10,256 nucleotides of DNA from an uncultured Blautia sp. (GTDB lineage: Bacteria; Bacillota; Clostridia; Lachnospirales; Lachnospiraceae). The translations under genes were made by a program, and so were the position numbers. Every line of letters begins with the position of its first letter. Positions within the stretch are counted from its first letter, which is position 1. The notes under the pieces are model-generated. The model was not told where the DNA came from. It ran no database searches and was given only the letters and a program-made list of their open reading frames with translations. This document shows positions 1-5,784 of this stretch, one piece after another. The stretch spans positions 1 through 10,256 of the forward strand of contig CAKRRG010000085.1 in assembly GCA_934394545.1 (NCBI GenBank), written 5' to 3'.

Positions 1-65
1 TACAAAAAGATAACGGTAAACAGAATCATCAGGATCCTGATACACCAGGTTCTTACAGTTTTCAT
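1..65 (-). CDS. Sugar ABC transporter permease, MalG type (N-terminal fragment)
   Basis: Only the first 21 codons lie in the window; the gene continues past the left edge. The start is ATG at 65-63, 12 bases after the stop of the upstream permease, with a strong ribosome binding site (AGGGAGG on the minus strand, about 70-76) that overlaps the end of that gene. The visible peptide starts MKTVRTWCIRIL and runs into a hydrophobic stretch (ILFTVIFL), as expected for the first membrane helix of the second inner-membrane subunit of a CUT1 sugar importer. The identity rests mainly on the gene order binding protein, MalF-type permease, MalG-type permease, and on the hydrophobic start. The sequence itself is too short for a family call. 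Confidence 0.7.
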   Translation of the reverse strand, partial: MKTVRTWCIRILMILFTVIFL

Positions 66-77
66 CAGTCTCCCTCC

Positions 78-959
78 CTATTCTTTTTCAGATGATACTT
101 TTTTAGAAATCATTGCAAGCACGATTGCAAGAATCAGGGTAAACATGGCAATTGCCATGGCATATCCAAAATTGGCGTTTCGCATACCCTGGGTATACAT
201 ATACTGTAAAAGTACACTGGAAGCACCATTTGGTCCTCCACCTGTCATAACGTTGGACAGGGTAAAACTTAAGTTGATAGTACCAGACAGGGAAAGTATA
301 TAGGTCGTTCCAATGGATCTGCGAAGCAGGGGAATGGTGATTTTAAAGAATTTCTGCACTCCTGTTGCGCCATCGATGGAAGCTGCCTCGTAAACCTCCT
401 GGGAAATCCCGTCAATGGAAGCCACATGCATGACCATGTAATAACCTATGGCTTGCCACACCAAGGCTGCACCGATACACCAGAGAGCCGTTTTTCCCTC
501 TCCAAGCCATGCGTGTTTCCAGGTGGAGAGATGGAACAGATCCAGCATATGATTCAGAATTCCTCTTGTGGGATTAAACACAAAGGACCACACAATACCA
601 ACTACAGTCATGGAAACAATACTTGGGAAAAAGAATACGGTCCGGTAAAATGACTTTTCCTTGAGCTGTCCCTGAGTAAGGATAAATGCGAATACAAGAC
701 TTAGAAATATGGTCACAGCCGGGATTACCAGCATCAGCTTAAGAGTATTAAACAGTGCCTGAAGAAAATCCTTATCCTGGAACATATACTTGTAATTATC
801 CAAAAATACAAATTTGCTGTTAAAGCCTACGCTAAGTGCAGTGGAACTGGTAAAAGACAGATAAATGGCATTTACCATAGGGACAATCATAAAAACAATG
901 GTTAAGATCAATGCAGGAAGCGTACACAGGGCTATAAATAATCTGGGCTTTTTTACCAC
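78..959 (-). CDS. Sugar ABC transporter permease, MalF/UgpA type
   Basis: This 293-residue protein is one of the two membrane subunits of a CUT1 carbohydrate importer. Hydrophobic segments are visible at about residues 7-36, 65-94, 104-130, 160-182, 219-240 and 266-286, giving the usual six helices. The cytoplasmic EAA loop that docks the ATPase is clear at about 191-212 (EAASIDGATG followed by FKITIPLL). The start codon is GTG at 959-957, supported by an AGAGGTGAG ribosome binding site just upstream (about 968-976); no nearby ATG fits better. It follows the solute-binding protein by 154 bases, with a hairpin between them, and precedes the MalG-type subunit by 12 bases. Length and topology are typical. 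The family is secure; the transported sugar cannot be read from this protein. A fucosylated oligosaccharide is inferred from the GH95 gene across the divergent promoter. Confidence 0.93.
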   Translation of the reverse strand: MVKKPRLFIALCTLPALILTIVFMIVPMVNAIYLSFTSSTALSVGFNSKFVFLDNYKYMFQDKDFLQALFNTLKLMLVIPAVTIFLSLVFAFILTQGQLKEKSFYRTVFFFPSIVSMTVVGIVWSFVFNPTRGILNHMLDLFHLSTWKHAWLGEGKTALWCIGAALVWQAIGYYMVMHVASIDGISQEVYEAASIDGATGVQKFFKITIPLLRRSIGTTYILSLSGTINLSFTLSNVMTGGGPNGASSVLLQYMYTQGMRNANFGYAMAIAMFTLILAIVLAMISKKVSSEKE

Positions 960-1040
960 GCTTGCTCACCTCTTTAAATTTAAAGTATTTAATAAATGTG
1001 GATAACATCACCGATTGGCAATATATCTGTTCAGGGTTAC

Positions 1041-1075
1041 AAAAGGCTGCCGCATACACTGTGCAGCAGCCTTTT
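1041..1075 (-). terminator. Intergenic hairpin between binding protein and permease (partial terminator or mRNA stabiliser)
   Basis: A perfect 10-bp inverted repeat (AAAAGGCTGC at 1041-1050 and GCAGCCTTTT at 1066-1075) with a 15-base loop lies 39 bases after the binding-protein stop and well before the permease ribosome binding site. Read on the minus strand, the G+C core is followed only by the four T of the stem itself, so it resembles a leaky intrinsic terminator. Such hairpins are common after solute-binding protein genes, where they keep binding-protein mRNA more abundant than permease mRNA. The structure is seen directly; the role is inferred. Confidence 0.65.
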
Positions 1076-1113
1076 CCATGCTTTGCCGTTTTCATCCGGC
1101 TGGCATATGAAGT

Positions 1114-2460
1114 TTAGTTGGCAGCTTCCATATCAGCACGAACCTGTGCGAAAGCAGCTTCTACATTCTGTGCCCACTCTTCTACTGTCATTTCATCGTT
1201 CATAACAGAAGTGATCGGGTTGAAAATCTCATCTTTCGGGTTGATCTTGCAGTCAGCCGGAACTGCTGCAAAACTCATGATCAGGGAAGAAGCATTTGCC
1301 TCTTCGTAGATTCCATACATATTGTAAATAGCTGTAGAAAGCTTATCTTTTGCTACTTCACGGGCACTCTTGGTAGCATAGAGGGCACCGGAAGCTTCTG
1401 CAAAAGCAGATACGGATTCATCACTGTACAGGAAACGGAGAAATTCTTTTGCAAGCTCCGGATTCTTAGCAGCTGCCGGAATGGAGAACTGCTCACAGCT
1501 GTCGAATACATAATGCACATCGTCTGCGTTCTCAGTTGGGATCGGAGCCATTGCAAACTCAAATCCATCTTCTCTTGGAGCATCCTGCATCTCGTTTTCC
1601 ATCCAGGTTCCGTTCGTGATAAATGCAGCTTTTCCAAGCATCATCTCTGTCTGGGATTCTGTATGGTTCATACCGACAGTGCCCTCTAACAGATAGCCTT
1701 TATCTGCAATCTCTTTAATATGGGTAAGAGCCTTTAACACACCTTCGTTGTTGAAGGAGCCTTCTTCATAATTGGAAATCTTGGTAAGGGCTTCCTCGCC
1801 ACACTCATTTGCAATTGCCGGCCAGAGCATTTCTTCCATGTATCCTGGATAAATTCCCTGATATGTGAAAAGTGCACGTCCGTCAATATCTTTTACTTTA
1901 TCACCAAGTGCAAAGAACTCGTCCCAGGTCTTCGGCACTTCCAGGTTATTCTCATCAAAGAATGTTTTGTTGTAGATCAGACCCTGCGGTCCACTGTTGA
2001 ATGGTGCCAGATAAATTTCATCGTCTCCGTATGGTGCACACTTTGTACTGGAAAGAATTCCGTCTGTAATGTCATCTCGAAGAGTACCGGTTCCGGCATA
2101 GTTTTCTCCGTCAAAAACATCATCCAGATTTAAAAGTGCATGTTCTTTAATCAAAGAAAGAATTACGCCGTCCTCACCGCCATCATTGAGACAGATAAAA
2201 TCCGGTGCGTTTCCGGCTACGATCTGTGGACGGATAATATCACCAATAGTCGGGCTGATAGTCATATTTACCTTCACGCCCTCATGGCTTGCTTCAAAAA
2301 GCTCTACCATCTGGTTCCAGTAAGCATCTCCGTATCCCCCCTGGAAAATGGCAATGTTCAGTTCCTGTTCTTCTGTTTCCGCAAATGCTGTGAGCGGGGA
2401 AAGTACAGTAGCTGCGCTCATGGCAAGAATCATTGCGGATGCTGCAAATCTTTTTTTCAT
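1114..2460 (-). CDS. Extracellular sugar-binding protein of ABC importer (family 1), no lipobox
   Basis: This 448-residue protein captures substrate outside the membrane and delivers it to the permease pair encoded downstream. The N-terminus is a classic signal peptide: MKKR, a hydrophobic core to about residue 20, then a signal peptidase I-type site (TAFA before ETEEQE, about 27/28). The mature start (ELNIAIFQGGYGDAYW) and later stretches (LIYNKTFFDENNLEVPKTWD, MLGKAAFITNGTW) are typical of family 1 binding proteins. The start ATG at 2460-2458 has an AAGGAGGAAA ribosome binding site a few bases upstream (about 2467-2476). No cysteine follows the hydrophobic core, so it does not look like a lipoprotein, which is unusual for a Gram-positive importer. 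Length is normal. It is the first gene of the minus-strand operon and is probably driven by the promoter at 2512-2540. The ligand is not identifiable from sequence; context suggests a fucosylated oligosaccharide. Confidence 0.92.
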   Translation of the reverse strand: MKKRFAASAMILAMSAATVLSPLTAFAETEEQELNIAIFQGGYGDAYWNQMVELFEASHEGVKVNMTISPTIGDIIRPQIVAGNAPDFICLNDGGEDGVILSLIKEHALLNLDDVFDGENYAGTGTLRDDITDGILSSTKCAPYGDDEIYLAPFNSGPQGLIYNKTFFDENNLEVPKTWDEFFALGDKVKDIDGRALFTYQGIYPGYMEEMLWPAIANECGEEALTKISNYEEGSFNNEGVLKALTHIKEIADKGYLLEGTVGMNHTESQTEMMLGKAAFITNGTWMENEMQDAPREDGFEFAMAPIPTENADDVHYVFDSCEQFSIPAAAKNPELAKEFLRFLYSDESVSAFAEASGALYATKSAREVAKDKLSTAIYNMYGIYEEANASSLIMSFAAVPADCKINPKDEIFNPITSVMNDEMTVEEWAQNVEAAFAQVRADMEAAN

Positions 2461-2511
2461 AGGTTGTTTCCTCCTTCATGTTGGCTTTTATTACGTTTGC
2501 CTGATGATGCT

Positions 2512-2540
2512 ATTATATTGTAAAAATCTTTTGTCGTAAA
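2512..2540 (-). promoter_or_regulatory. Promoter for the ABC importer operon
   Basis: On the minus strand a perfect TATAAT (-10; ATTATA at 2512-2517 on the plus strand) sits 17 bases from TTTACG (-35; 2535-2540), a 4 of 6 match to TTGACA. The predicted start of transcription is near 2505, about 45 bases before the binding-protein ATG. The weak -35 box fits a promoter that needs an activator. The assignment is by inspection only. Confidence 0.7.
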
Positions 2541-2549
2541 TTGACAAAA
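2529..2549. promoter_or_regulatory. Perfect 7-bp inverted repeat over the -35 box (candidate operator)
   Basis: TTTTGTC at 2529-2535 and GACAAAA at 2543-2549 are exact reverse complements separated by seven bases. The element covers the -35 box of the importer promoter, so a dimeric protein bound here would affect that promoter directly. The arms are A/T-rich and short, so chance cannot be excluded. The bound protein, if any, is unknown. AraC-type regulators more often use direct repeats, so a second regulator is possible. Confidence 0.4.
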
Positions 2550-2567
2550 CAGTTCTCGTTATGGAAC

Positions 2568-2604
2568 ATTTTCTTGTAAATAATATCTGATATGGATTTT
2601 CTTG
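2568..2604. repeat. 9-bp direct repeat upstream of the importer promoter (candidate regulator sites)
   Basis: ATTTTCTTG occurs at 2568-2576 and again at 2596-2604, a period of 28 bases. Each copy is preceded by ATGGA (2561-2565 and 2592-2596), so the similarity extends to ATGGA plus TTTTCTTG with a two-base difference in spacing. Relative to the predicted importer transcription start the copies lie near -63 to -71 and -91 to -99. Upstream placement with direct orientation suits an AraC-type activator such as the regulator encoded at 4563-5741. That link is inference. Confidence 0.4.
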
Positions 2605-2666
2605 CGGCATATATGTATTATTTTTTTATCTTTTGCTTTTACATAGATTATTCTGTTTTTTTCCTG

Positions 2667-2672
2667 TATAAT
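2667..2672 (+). promoter_or_regulatory. Candidate -10 box for the sensor kinase operon
   Basis: A perfect TATAAT at 2667-2672 lies about 60 bases before the kinase ATG at 2734. No good -35 box is visible at 16-18 bases; the nearest TTTACA (2638-2643) is 23 bases away. If used, transcription would begin near 2679, leaving a leader of about 55 bases that carries the AGGAGGAG ribosome binding site. The box also covers the upstream in-frame ATG at 2671, which argues against that codon as a start. Confidence 0.4.
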
Positions 2673-2733
2673 GAATGAAAATAATAATATTTTGACAGAT
2701 ATCCGTCAGTGGACAGCAACAGGAGGAGACGCC

Positions 2734-4503
2734 ATGGAAAAAAAACATCATTTTCAGGGATTTCGTAAATTCAGCATCAAAACAAGACTTGTAATTGCCC
2801 TTCTGATGATTTCTATTATCCCATTAGCAGGAATCAGCGGCTATTCTTTTCATATATTTTCCGCGGCACTTCAGGAGAAGCTTTCTGCATCTATTTCCCA
2901 GACCCTGTCCATGATCAATCTGAATATGGTAAGTGAAGTCGAGAAATATCAGTATTTGTGTGGTTCCATCTGTATCAGCCAGGAAATCAAGGAAGGTCTT
3001 CTGAAAAAAGATATGACTGATATGGAAAAGAATCAGGCAATTACCGAAATCCAGAAGATGATCCGGAGCAAGATCATTTACCCTGCCCAGGCGAAAAACA
3101 TTACTGTCTATGATACCGATGGAAATATTTTTTATGATCTGGGCTATGACGGGTTCTATCAGGAGAATGTGGACCGGATCCTATCGCAGCTTGAGGAGCA
3201 GGACCAGGATGTGTGGGCTTATGCACATACTTACCGTGACAGAAATATTCTGGTTCTCGGAAGAAGGATTTACGAGCAATATTCCAAAAGCCGGGTGATC
3301 GGATACACTCTGATTTCTATTGAAGAAAAAATCTTTTCCAAGACGGTACTGGAGCCTGTGGGACTGTCAGATTCTTCCAATATTATGTATATGAATCTGG
3401 ATGGAACGGTGCTCTCTTCCTGGAACCGAAGTATCGTCCTGGGGGAGAAAACTAATGAGGAGCTTCTGGAAAAAATCCAGGAAAGGCTTCCAAAGAAAAC
3501 CGATTCCTTTAGTATTCAGGAGGATGGAGAGGAACAGCTGGTGACCTATATTTTTAATAAAAATCTGAATCAGCTGTTTGTATATACCATGCCTTACCAC
3601 TATATCAATTCAGAGGTTTATGCCATGCTGAAACAGATTCTTGTGGTGGTAGTGTTTCTGGTTTTACTGTGCATCGTAATTGTAGCCATGGTGTATCAGG
3701 GAATTATGTCTCCTATTAAAAGAATGCTGGAATTCTGCCGTGAGATTTCCGGAGGAAAATTATCTGTGCGTATTCAGGACAAGCATAAGGATGAACTCTC
3801 CCGGCTTTCCGGCAGCATGGATCATATGGCAGATACCATCGAACATCTGATGAATCAGCAGAAGACCCAGGAAAAGAAAAAAAGAGAGCTGGAGCTGCAG
3901 ATGCTTCAGTATCAGCTGAATCCTCATTTCCTTTTCAATACTCTGAACAGTCTTCGGTTTGTGGCTGCCATGCATAAGGATCAGATCGTAAGCGACGGAA
4001 TCCAGGCGCTAAGCAGTCTTTTACAGAATACTCTTACCAATAAGAATGAATATATTACGATTCAGGAGGAACTGGAAAATCTGGAAAATTATTTTTCCAT
4101 TCTTAGGATCCGGTATGCAGGAAGCTTTGAATATTCTTTCCATGTGGAGGAGGATGAGCTGCTCTCCTGCCTGGTTCCAAAGCTGATTCTGCAGCCCCTG
4201 GCAGAAAACTCGGTGATGCACGGTTCGTCAGATAATGGCACGGTGATGGAGATTCAGATTACCTGCTGGCGGGAAGATGAGGATGTAATTATCGAACTGT
4301 CTGATGACGGTAAAGGCTTTGAGGTGACAGATGACGCCCTGGCACCTCACCCGGAGCGGAAAAGGATTGGCGTCGCCAATGTAAATGACCGGATCCAGCT
4401 GAATTTCGGACGAAAATACGGGCTGAAAATTAACAGTCAGCCGGAGAAAGGAACTACTTGTACCCTGACCCTGCCGGAGCTTTATGCGGACACGCTTTCA
4501 TAA
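2734..4503 (+). CDS. YesM-type membrane sensor histidine kinase
   Basis: This 589-residue kinase is expected to sense an extracellular signal and phosphorylate the response regulator encoded next. Membrane helices lie at about 17-38 and 298-322 and enclose a roughly 260-residue extracellular sensor region, probably Cache-like. A HAMP segment follows at about 325-376, then a short charged coiled coil (QEKKKRELELQ). The YesM-type phosphoacceptor motif NPHFLFNTLN begins at residue 396, with His398 as the expected phosphorylation site. The ATP-binding domain shows the N box (PLAENSVMHG, Asn492), the G1 box (DDGKGFE, from Asp524) and a G2-like motif (RIGVANVNDR, near 544-553). The ATG at 2734 is chosen because AGGAGGAG lies at 2721-2728. 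The in-frame ATG at 2671 would add 21 residues but has no ribosome binding site and overlaps a -10 box. The regulator gene starts 59 bases downstream, so co-transcription is likely. Family assignment is firm; the ligand is unknown. Confidence 0.93.
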   Translation: MEKKHHFQGFRKFSIKTRLVIALLMISIIPLAGISGYSFHIFSAALQEKLSASISQTLSMINLNMVSEVEKYQYLCGSICISQEIKEGLLKKDMTDMEKNQAITEIQKMIRSKIIYPAQAKNITVYDTDGNIFYDLGYDGFYQENVDRILSQLEEQDQDVWAYAHTYRDRNILVLGRRIYEQYSKSRVIGYTLISIEEKIFSKTVLEPVGLSDSSNIMYMNLDGTVLSSWNRSIVLGEKTNEELLEKIQERLPKKTDSFSIQEDGEEQLVTYIFNKNLNQLFVYTMPYHYINSEVYAMLKQILVVVVFLVLLCIVIVAMVYQGIMSPIKRMLEFCREISGGKLSVRIQDKHKDELSRLSGSMDHMADTIEHLMNQQKTQEKKKRELELQMLQYQLNPHFLFNTLNSLRFVAAMHKDQIVSDGIQALSSLLQNTLTNKNEYITIQEELENLENYFSILRIRYAGSFEYSFHVEEDELLSCLVPKLILQPLAENSVMHGSSDNGTVMEIQITCWREDEDVIIELSDDGKGFEVTDDALAPHPERKRIGVANVNDRIQLNFGRKYGLKINSQPEKGTTCTLTLPELYADTLS

Positions 4504-4511
4504 AAAACACA

Positions 4512-4547
4512 ACTAGTACAGCGAATATTAAGTTTCGGTGTACTAGT
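4512..4547 (+). promoter_or_regulatory. 9-bp inverted repeat in the kinase-regulator gap (hairpin next to the regulator ribosome binding site)
   Basis: ACTAGTACA at 4512-4520 and TGTACTAGT at 4539-4547 are perfect reverse complements around an 18-base loop. The stem ends three bases before the AAAGGA ribosome binding site (4551-4556) of the response regulator. There is no T tract, so it is not a standard terminator. The left arm could instead pair, with one bulged base, to TGTACAGT (4564-4571), which covers part of the regulator start codon. The repeat is seen directly; a translational or DNA-operator role is inference. Confidence 0.5.
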
Positions 4548-4562
4548 CAGAAAGGACGATAC

Positions 4563-5741
4563 ATGTACAGTATACTGATTGTGGATGATGAGCCTATTGT
4601 AAAAATTGCGCTTCGTTCCATCCTGCCCTGGGAGGAGCATGGCTTTTCTATTTGCGGAACGGCATCAAATGGACTTGAGGCACTGTCTTTGATCGAACAG
4701 CATCATCCGGATGTGATCATCACAGACCTGAAAATGCCTGGGATGGACGGGCTTGAGCTGATTCGGACTTTAAAGGAAAAGAATTGTCCGGGAGAAATTC
4801 TGGTGCTTAGCAATTACGAGGATTTTGATTCTGTGCGAAGTGCACTGCTGCTTGGTGCGGCAGATTACCTGCTGAAAATTAAGATCCAGCCAGATATCCT
4901 TCTTGCCTGTCTGAATAAAACGGTAGAAAAATTAAAGGACAGCGTGCCCAGGCATTTGGAAACTGAAAAAAAGGATCAGGAAGAGAATATATCAAAACTG
5001 CTGTTGGAATTTTTCCAGAAGGATGTTAAGCTTTCAGATTTTATGGGACAGCATGCTAAAACCAGACTTGCATTTATGGAAGCTTCCTGCGCCGTCTGCT
5101 ATGTAACCTTTGAGAAGTTTTTATCTAATGAAGCATTTTCCATCTCCGGGAGTCTTCTGCGGAATATGATCCTGGATGCGGTTCAGGGAGTGTTGCAACC
5201 CTATATTCTGGTGCTGAACGATTATAGCGCACTGGTTATTTTTTCCCAGGCTGAGCTGTCCGGCAGTGAAATTAAAGTGGAACAGTTGGTAAAAAAGCTA
5301 TACAATCGCTTTACCATGTACCAGTCCTTTGCACCGGATATGCCCTATCAGGAGATGCTGAAAAATTACGAAGAAGCGCGAAGTGTGTTCCGGGAAATTT
5401 CCTCTAATGAGGGACACTATAAAGCTGATGTTGCGAAAACCCTGGAGTATATGGAGGAAAATTACATGTACAGGCTGACCCTGTCTTCTATTTCTGCAAA
5501 CGTAAATTTAAGCTCCAGTTATCTATGCAGGATTTTTAAATCTGAAGTCGGCACAAGCATTACCAACTATCTGAATAATCTGCGGATACGCAAGGCTGCA
5601 ACCTTGATCAAAGAAAATACCATGTCCATGAAAGAGATTTCTTCCATGGTAGGAATTGACGATCAGCTTTATTTCAGCAGGCTGTTTAAGAAATGCATGG
5701 GAATTTCGCCATCAGAATATGGAAAGAAATATCATCAGTAG
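4563..5741 (+). CDS. YesN-type response regulator with AraC DNA-binding domain
   Basis: This 392-residue protein is the expected partner of the upstream YesM-type kinase and a likely transcriptional activator. The N-terminal receiver domain (about 1-120) shows the acidic pair D8/D9, the phosphoacceptor Asp55 in ITDLKMPGMDG, Ser83 (VLSNYEDFDS) and Lys105 (ADYLLKIKI). The usual proline after that lysine is isoleucine here, as happens in some YesN relatives. A middle region of about 170 residues has no motif I recognise. The C-terminus (about 296-392) is an AraC-type double helix-turn-helix, with LSSSYLCRIFKSEVG in the first unit and DDQLYFSRLFKKCMGISPSE in the second. The start ATG at 4563 follows AAAGGA (4551-4556) and leads straight into the first receiver strand. 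The frame is open further upstream (an ATG at 4458), but that extension would overlap the kinase gene and does not resemble the family. The GH95 gene begins 43 bases downstream. Likely targets are the divergent promoter region and its own operon. Confidence 0.93.
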   Translation: MYSILIVDDEPIVKIALRSILPWEEHGFSICGTASNGLEALSLIEQHHPDVIITDLKMPGMDGLELIRTLKEKNCPGEILVLSNYEDFDSVRSALLLGAADYLLKIKIQPDILLACLNKTVEKLKDSVPRHLETEKKDQEENISKLLLEFFQKDVKLSDFMGQHAKTRLAFMEASCAVCYVTFEKFLSNEAFSISGSLLRNMILDAVQGVLQPYILVLNDYSALVIFSQAELSGSEIKVEQLVKKLYNRFTMYQSFAPDMPYQEMLKNYEEARSVFREISSNEGHYKADVAKTLEYMEENYMYRLTLSSISANVNLSSSYLCRIFKSEVGTSITNYLNNLRIRKAATLIKENTMSMKEISSMVGIDDQLYFSRLFKKCMGISPSEYGKKYHQ

Positions 5742-5784
5742 GCGGATCATAACACCAATAAACCATAATGAAAGGAATAAATAT

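Noticed and set aside
2491..2505. A sequence resembling a catabolite-response element (GGCAAACGTAAT on the minus strand) near the predicted importer transcription start.
   Set aside because: It has at least two mismatches to the consensus TGNAANCGNWNNCA, including conserved positions, so it is not a supportable site without comparative data.
2140..2523. A 127-codon plus-strand open frame opposite the binding-protein gene and its promoter.
   Set aside because: Cys/His/Phe-rich antisense translation of the signal-peptide region with no family resemblance; it is a shadow frame.
4458..4562. A 35-residue N-terminal extension of the response regulator from an ATG at 4458.
   Set aside because: It overlaps the kinase gene, has no ribosome binding site and precedes the normal receiver start; ATG 4563 with AAAGGA fits better.
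4665..4877. The receiver lysine followed by isoleucine instead of proline (LLKIKI), as a possible inactive receiver.
   Set aside because: Asp8, Asp9, Asp55, Ser83 and Lys105 are all present, and YesN relatives vary at this position, so there is no case for loss of phosphorylation.
5656..5784. A 43-residue N-terminal extension of the GH95 enzyme.
   Set aside because: It overlaps the regulator gene in another frame and does not resemble a signal peptide or family sequence; ATG 5785 has a ribosome binding site and starts the family domain.
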